Shown: positions 57,746-64,000 of the stretch, piece by piece
Position numbering within the stretch: the first letter of the stretch is position 1
How the letters are laid out: the number at the start of each line of letters is the position of its first letter
Assembly: GCF_036370855.1 (NCBI RefSeq)
Contig: NC_088110.1
Coordinates: forward strand, 20,083,501-20,147,500
DNA from: Dromaius novaehollandiae
Taxonomy: Eukaryota > Chordata > Aves > Casuariiformes > Dromaiidae
Direction: 5' to 3'
DNA: 64,000 nt
The notes under the pieces: generated by a model
What the model was told of the DNA's origin: nothing
Database searches by the model: none
The model's input: only the letters and a program-made list of their open reading frames with translations
Translations under genes and position numbers: made by a program

Positions 57746-57757
57746 CAAGATGGCGGC
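57746..57757 (+). promoter_or_regulatory. YY1-type binding motif
   Basis: CAAGATGGCGGC matches the classical YY1 consensus AANATGGCGGC on the plus strand. It sits just upstream of the SDR42E1 5' exon. Such motifs often lie just downstream of transcription starts and in the direction of transcription, which would suit a divergent plus-strand transcript. Confidence 0.6.
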
Positions 57758-59259
57758 GGTGGTTTGGGCGGGAAGCGGCGCCGTGGCGGGAGGGAGCGGC
57801 CGGGCCGGGCCCCGCTGGGTGGGGGCTGCGCGGCGGGCGGCCTGTCCTGTCCCCGGGGAAGCACCGCGCCCGCCTCCCTGCAGACAGAGCGGGGGAGAGC
57901 CCCGGGGGGAGCGGGGCTTGGGTGGCGACCTGGTGCGGGCTGGCACCGGCCCGGTTGTGTCCCCCAGCGTCGGCGCCTCCGGGAGAGCCCGCCCGTCCCC
58001 TCCCACCTGCGAAGGTGCTCACGCAGCGTTGGGATGGCAGGTTGAGCCGTTTTAAAGAACGGGGGATCCCTAATTGTCTTTGACGTCTAAGCCTTTTCCA
58101 GCTGTGCCACATCCTGGTGTTCGTTCTTACAAATTAAGATAAAAATAACTCTTCTCTCCCATCATGCCCGGTTGTCTCTTTAGTTTGGGTCCTGTGCTGA
58201 GCGCCCACCCTAATTTTGTAAAAAGCCATTAGGTGTTTCCATAATTCAGAACGGGCTGTCGTTATAACCTCACCAGGAGCCACTTTTGGTGCCTGTTCCC
58301 CATATTCCCTGCCCCTGGAAATCTGAAACACGACCTTTTCGCTGTGCTGAACCCACGGTCTTCGTGGGAATATTTAAACTGCTTAACAGAGGTCCTAAAA
58401 ACGTAGGCAGACCTGCCATCCCAGCTCCGCAGAGACCTGGCGCATTGGAGAAAGCCCTTGTATTTCAGGTGCACGGGAGACTTTCTGACGTGGCCTGCTG
58501 CCATACCTGGTGGTAGAAAGGCTCCCGGCTCCCTGGGGTACGCAGCCGTGCTGGGAAGCGCTGGCAGAGGCTGCTTTTCCAGGTCTGGCTCTAGAGCTGG
58601 CTTTGGAGCTGGTTAAACCCATCTCGCGACCAGAGGTAAGCGGAGCCTCTCCCAGCTTGCTTGTTGTTTGAGAAAGAATGATGCTTCTGATTTTCAGAAT
58701 TTAAATAACTTGAACGATTCTCTATAAATATGGTGCTTTATGCTCGATCGGTTCTACTGATAGTGAATAAGTTTAAGATGATTCAGTTAGAGAACAAAAA
58801 TTTGATACCTAAATCACGGTTTTCTCTGGAGCACATCATTGTTTGATTCTGATTATCATTAAATTGTTGCATATCTGGAAGAGCTTTATTACTTTTAGAG
58901 TTGTGCATGAAAGGGAGCAAACTGACACTACACTAGTTATCCTAAATTATAACAGTACAATCCATGTCTACACAAAGGCTAAATAATCTCTAATACGTGT
59001 AGTTACCCTAATGTCCATTCATCAGCCTATACTATATACCACGCTAACAGAAGAGTTCATTACATCTCATTTAGAGGCTAAAATGTTATTGACAGTAGGA
59101 AAATGGTGCATGATGGTAACGGATTTCAGGAGAATTGCTCCCGAGTTAAGCATCACAGAATCCAGTGCGGGGTGGCTGAGAGAGGGAGTAGCGACAGGGC
59201 AGCAATGTAGGATGACACTATCTGTGTCTGTTTTGTGGTATTTTTATTTTTCCTTTCAG

Positions 59260-60890
59260 AGATATGTGAGTCACTCAGGGAATCGTAGAACTCAAAAAAT
59301 GAATTCGGTGTCAAAACTACTTAAATCATGGAAGTTTCAATTTTGCAAAATCTTGAGAGAAGCAGGCAAAATAGATTTTTACTTTGATTGGCAGCTGGCA
59401 AGAATTAAAGCGAGGCAGATTCTAAAAAGAGTACTATGAACATTAAACAATATTTCTGGCAATTATTTATTGCCAGTGGACCTCTGTGGCTCTTAAATAG
59501 AAACCTTAGCATAGATCGTATGCTGTGTATGAGCAGGGCACGCTCCCTGCATGTTGCATGTATGAGGCTGTTGTGGTCACCCTGTGACCACCCTGACTAT
59601 GCAAAACTGCTCTATCTACATAGACATGTGGAGTGTCTGGTTTGGAGGGCATACTTCAATCATAGCTGACACATTTCCCTGTCTGCTCTCTGCGTGGACA
59701 GAAGAGAAAGTCCTGAGGCAGTCCTCGATCATCTCTTAAAATGCTTTGCGGACATATATCATCAATGGTGTGTTCATACAGCTGTGAGAATTCTAGCTCA
59801 GGAGCAGAAAAAAATCACTTATGTAACCCTAAACATCAAATATGAGAATTCTGTAGCTGTGCATATAGCTTCTGAACATATGCTCATACCTCAGTCCAAT
59901 TTCTGAAGATTTTTACAGGATTTTCTCAAGTATATAATCATCTGGAAAGTACAGAAGAGTCCTGAATTTTCACTAAGATCTGCTACCATAAAGTGTTTTA
60001 TCTTTGAGGATCTAAAACTAGATTATGGTGTGATTGATATCTGTCTTCTGAAGAAACAGATTGCATTTCAGTGGAGTATCACAGAATCGCAGAAGAGTTG
60101 AAGTTGAAAGGGACCTCAGTAGTGTCCAGTCCAACCCCTCTGCTCAAAGCAGGGTCAGCTAGAGCAGGTGGCTCAGGGTTTTGTCCAGTCGGGTTTTGAA
60201 TATCTCCAAGGATGGAGACTCCACAGCAGGTTCAGGCACTCTCCTCTAGCAGCACATGGAGCTCTGTGCAACCTGAACTGTGTCGCTGACCTTGCACTCT
60301 GTGTTGTGTGGATAAATCCTTGTATTTGAGCAGGTCACTGTTAACCTTGGTATGACATTTTTTTCTCTTGGCTTTGTGATCTACCCATGCAGCACAGTTT
60401 GCAGGATTGAGAACTCTCTTCTTCTGCATTCTTCTTTTTCTTACTTTCTGCCTGGTATGTTATCTACATGGAAAGAAATTGTGTCAGATTATCTCACAGT
60501 TAGTGTAAATGGATGTGAGGAGGCTGTATGAATATAAGGAAGCTGTAGTTAAGATATTGTAAAACTGCTCTTAAACAGTTTATTTCTCATTATAATAAAT
60601 AGTCCTTTTTTGTCTTCAGAGCATAGTAGCAAACATTGATTCCTTCAAAATGTTGACATCTGTGTGAAAGCTGTGGGTAAATATTGTCCTCATTGTACAG
60701 TGACTTTATCCGACTTTAAAACTTGACACTGTCAGATCCCATTGCTTTGCACATTCCATTTGTTCGTGCTGTCTCTTTCATTTCAGCATAAGACCCTGGT
60801 CTTCCTAAGACTTTATGGACACTTCTGAATGTACCATAAATTGTGTATATTATCATCAAATAAATGGACTTCAAGTTTTGCTTTATATAT
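59260..60890 (+). ncRNA. Speculative last exon of a divergent plus-strand transcript
   Basis: A strong acceptor (TATTTTTCCTTTCAG) ends at 59259. A canonical AATAAA at 60859-60864 is followed by a T-rich stretch. A 46-codon frame starts MNSVSKLLKSWKFQFCK and ends at about 59439, without known family. An upstream donor CAGAG/GTAAGC at 58636 could pair with the acceptor. Nothing shows transcription; the CR1 inside argues for a noncoding RNA at most. Confidence 0.15.
60077..60310 (-). mobile_element. CR1 LINE 3' fragment
   Basis: It begins ATCACAGAATCGCAGAAGAG and continues AAAGGGACCTCAGTAGTG and CCAGTCCAACCCCTCTGCTC, then GAATATCTCCAAGGATGGAGACTCCACAGC. This is the reverse complement of the avian CR1 3' end (consensus GGACTAGATGACCT, AGAGGTCCCTT, TTCTATGATTC). 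It lies antisense to the plus strand. It is 5'-truncated as usual, and the borders are approximate. Confidence 0.85.
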
Positions 60891-61737
60891 AATGAATACT
60901 TGTCCTTGGATTTTTTCTTTAATCTGCTTTATGTATAATTCTGGTCTCCACTAGCAATTTTCCCTTGAAGAACTAGGCATTTCAGAGCCTCTGCCATGCT
61001 GTGGAATGCTTTGCATATATCCCAACATGCAGAGAACCATACTGTTATAGTCACTCTAAGTAATTGAATTGATACCTGGAATTGCAGGCTAGGGCAAAAA
61101 GTGTCAAGATAGAAATATTTGCAGTATAAATGGTGTGTTATCTGTCACAGCCTGAGCTGAAATGAACCTGAAATTGTCTGCAAAGAAATCCTTAAATTAG
61201 CAAATAAATGGAGCTAAATAAGCAGTTGTAGTGAGCAATACAAGTTAGAATGAGCAATAAAATCATTAATTCTCCTTTCATAGTATGTTACTTCATCTGG
61301 TTCCCTTTGCAATTTAAAATACTTAACTAGCAAAATTATTTTTGTCTCAAAATAGAAAGCGCACCAACAGTATCGTCTCAGGAAGCAAGGCAATATTTCA
61401 ACTGGGGAAATTAACCTTACTCTAATGTTTTTGTATTACTTGATTGAATTCTTTTTGATACTATTTAGTTGTGCATTTTTTTTCATTGAACAAATGGGGT
61501 GGGAGAAGAGAACAAGACTAAAAACTAGGTCAGAACCAAACACCCAGTGGACTTGAAAAACATGAAAAACATAAAAACAACTGGTTAGAGTAGTACTAAA
61601 GAGGTGAACATGGCAGCTATGTTGTGAGAAGAAGCAGAGGGAACTGTAATGTCTGAAATCAGAATCAAACATTCAATCTTTTTTAAAAAGGAATATTTTT
61701 AAAGGAGAAGAAGAGGGTTATGGATAAAAATGTTAGT

Positions 61738-61910
61738 CTGAGTTTTATTCTTAGCTCTGACAGAGGCTCCCTGAGTGACTTTGAGCAAATCGATTTCCGT
61801 TCCCTGACACAGGTGACATTGCACTTCTTCACTGCATGAAGCTATTGTGGTGCTTGTTTCATTTATGTTTTGGAAGCTTAGACTGGAGGTGCTATACAAA
61901 TATTAATGAA
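61738..61910 (+). repeat. MIR-like SINE relic
   Basis: CTTAGCTCTGACAGAGGCTC, then GAGTGACTTTGAGCAAATCG, then GGTGCTATACAAATATTAAT follow the MIR order (CTGGCTCTGCCAC, TGACCTTGGGCAAATCAC, AAAGTGCTATATAA). It is well diverged. Confidence 0.5.
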
Positions 61911-64000
61911 GCAGGAAGTCAGATATATGGGGCTTACAGATTTTTGGCACGTATGCAAATTGGTCCTTCTGAAAATGTTAGCATTGACTTCTTAGGATAC
62001 CTGTTCACTGTACAATGTTGCTTATGGAAAGTGTCATACATTTGGTGATGTGAAGACTACAACCATAGTACTTACAGATTTTTTCCTGTTAGTTCTAATA
62101 ATAGAAAAACTTAAGTTCTCTCTTCCATGTTGAGAAAGGAAAACAATTTCGGTATTAATGTTATTCACCGTTTGTCAAGAATAATTAAAATAACTTGATA
62201 TTTGTTCAGCCAAACAGTTGCCTTATGCCCTTTTCCTTATCTAACTGTTTTGTGTTCTCTCATTTTAGGAGATAAGAGATTTTTATTTCTGGTACTGACT
62301 AGAAAGAGATGCAGGTAGGAGGCTAGAGAAGTAGATTCCCTATCAAAAAGAAATTCGTAAAATGGAAAGTAGAATCAACAGGATTCCTGCAAAGCTTCAA
62401 GCTATTTGCAGAGTGTTTTGAGATCCTTGTTTGAAGGAAGAGGTTAGGTATATGTTGCACTGAAGATATGTCAGCTTCTTTATATAATTCTTCATATACA
62501 TATCAAACAGCAAATAAGTACCAGTGTCATTCTAGTTCTAGGATCTTTTTGGATGTGGATACAGATTTTGGGATAGCTGTTCACCTGTAGTTAGCAAGTT
62601 CCTTTTCATACGTGACCAGCAGAAAGGTCTAACAGAGAACCGTATAGTCACTCAGATGTGATGTTGGCAGCAGCAGTGCAGGGCCCTGCTGATCCGTTTC
62701 TGTCCAGGCAGAGGCAACCCCGCTCAAAGCCGTGCATAGTCAGGAGCCTTTCGTAGCCCCCTCTCACTAGGCTGTGGCAGCAGCTCTGGCCTGCGACCTA
62801 GTTGGGCACGGAAGGATGCAGTTTGCTATTTAGAAGGTACGAAATGGTCAAAAGGTCTTTGTCCCTCTTATGAGGAGAGGTCGGGTAGGATGGAAATATC
62901 TAGCAGTTGTCAGCTCAACCAGTTGCTTAAAATGTCTGTACAATTCCTTTTGCAGTTAGGTATTTTTTAGCATGACCTGAGAGAGGGTGCTGTTGTATCA
63001 CAGAGTTGATGCAACACAGCTATCTCACACAGCACAATTAATGTGTTATATTTGATGTAAGGGTATCAATTCTTGCAGCCCAGTTGCCAGCCAGGTGCTA
63101 TTTCATGCAGCATGTGCATACTCTATCAGTAAACAGTGGAATGACAGAAGATAATTTTTCCTTCCAGGTAGTTCACAGGTTGGAACAACTTAAGCTGCGT
63201 AGCTTCCCCTGACTACCTTGTATTTTATGGTTTCACTATGGTCATCTTTAGTGCTTTATTTCTGAAAAATCATTGTTATAAAAGGCTCTGAAATGGCTTT
63301 GAATTATTTTTGCAAGGATTCTTAAAACACAAACTTGATTCTGAGTTTTCTATTCGGAAATGAGAAGTGATGCATACATTCTGTGAAGTCAGCAGAAATT
63401 AACTTCTTTTCCCTTCTGTAGTGCCTCAAAAATGTAGCTGATCATACTTTCAGCAGTGGCATTTAGTTATTTATCCTAGAAGGAAGGCCAGAAAGAAAGT
63501 TTACATATTTTAGGACAAGTTAGTGGTTGGAAGACTGGATGGAAAATAACCTGTGTTATGTCTTTTTATTTTGATAACAAAATAACTGTTCATGTTCTGT
63601 GTGTCTCTTTGGGTACCCTACAGAATACATAGATAACCCAGTTTTCAGAATGAACAGATGTTAATGTTCATAACCTCTGTGGAGATAAATGAAGTCTCAA
63701 GGGATTCTTAACAGCTACCTCTAAGCATTTCAGTCTAGGCATCTGAAGTAAGTAGTTGCTTTAAAAATATTGACCTTAAGCTCCCGTAAGCCTAGATTTT
63801 TTTTTAAGTTGTCATTTGACCTGATGTATTACCTGATGTTCTGAGTTATTAATATCTGTTTGTAAAATATGTCGCAAATATTAGTACTTAATAGTACAGA
63901 AGTGTATGTTATCCAATGTCATTGTGGTGCTTTATAGTTAAAAAGCCAAATTTTATCCAATCCTGTAGCTTTACTTCATGAATAATTCCAATAATGCAGA

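Larger units (their letters stand above)
57560..58070. promoter_or_regulatory. CpG-island promoter of SDR42E1, probably bidirectional
   Basis: This abrupt island of very high G+C and dense CpG lies in AT-rich surroundings and covers the SDR42E1 5' end. It includes several GC boxes (CCCGCCC, GGGCGG) and a YY1-type AAGATGGCGGC. There is no TATA box at a fitting position, as is usual for housekeeping-type promoters. The long open frames inside it on both strands are explained by low stop-codon frequency at this composition. Confidence 0.85.
58071..64000. other. Region downstream of the CpG island, no recognised protein gene
   Basis: About 5.9 kb between SDR42E1 and whatever lies to the right. 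It contains a CR1 fragment, a MIR-like relic, possible plus-strand splice sites (58636 donor, 59259 acceptor) and an AATAAA at 60859-60864. A GC-richer patch lies at 62660-62820. HSD17B2, the next gene in the mammalian order, is not recognisable here. Confidence 0.6.

Noticed and set aside
57521..58112. Long Arg/Pro/Ala/Gly-rich frames on both strands of the CpG island
   Set aside because: High G+C removes stop codons in every frame; they overlap the promoter and 5' exon of SDR42E1 and resemble no protein.
58071..64000. HSD17B2 first exon expected from mammalian gene order
   Set aside because: No sequence resembling its membrane segment or nucleotide-binding motif was seen; it probably lies to the right of the window.

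Overview
This is vertebrate nuclear DNA, most likely from a bird. The evidence is GT-AG introns in long AT-rich sequence, a CpG-island promoter, CR1 LINE fragments with the avian-type 3' end, and faint MIR-like relics. PLCG2 is compact: exon 3 to the stop codon takes about 44.5 kb. I cannot name the species.

Layout. From 1 to 47804 the plus strand carries nearly all of PLCG2, phospholipase C gamma 2. I traced 31 consecutive coding exons, numbered 3-33 by the human gene, by matching the translation to remembered family sequence and requiring GT-AG borders with compatible phase. They encode residues 65-1264 of a protein expected to have 1264 residues (human 1265). The first coding exon, about 64 residues, lies upstream of the window. 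No frameshift, stop codon or missing exon was found, and every active-site residue checked is present. From 47805 to about 55000 lie the PLCG2 3' UTR, whose end is undefined, and the space between two convergent genes. From about 55019 to 57700 the minus strand carries SDR42E1. It has a small first coding exon, a large second coding exon that ends the protein, a 5' noncoding exon in a CpG island, and a double poly(A) signal. The gene order PLCG2(+)-SDR42E1(-) matches human 16q23. From about 58060 to 64000 no protein gene is recognised; the next gene in the mammalian order, HSD17B2, is not visible. That stretch holds a CR1 fragment, a MIR-like relic, and weak signs of a plus-strand noncoding transcript divergent from SDR42E1.

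Function. PLCG2 cleaves PIP2 to IP3 and diacylglycerol downstream of B-cell, Fc and other immune receptors. SDR42E1 is a membrane-anchored extended short-chain dehydrogenase related to 3-beta-hydroxysteroid dehydrogenases. They are neighbours by conserved synteny; nothing suggests joint function. I found no clearly novel system. The most unusual items are a 199-codon open frame in a PLCG2 intron, a CR1-derived open frame that runs in frame into a catalytic-domain exon, and the divergent activity suggested at the SDR42E1 promoter.
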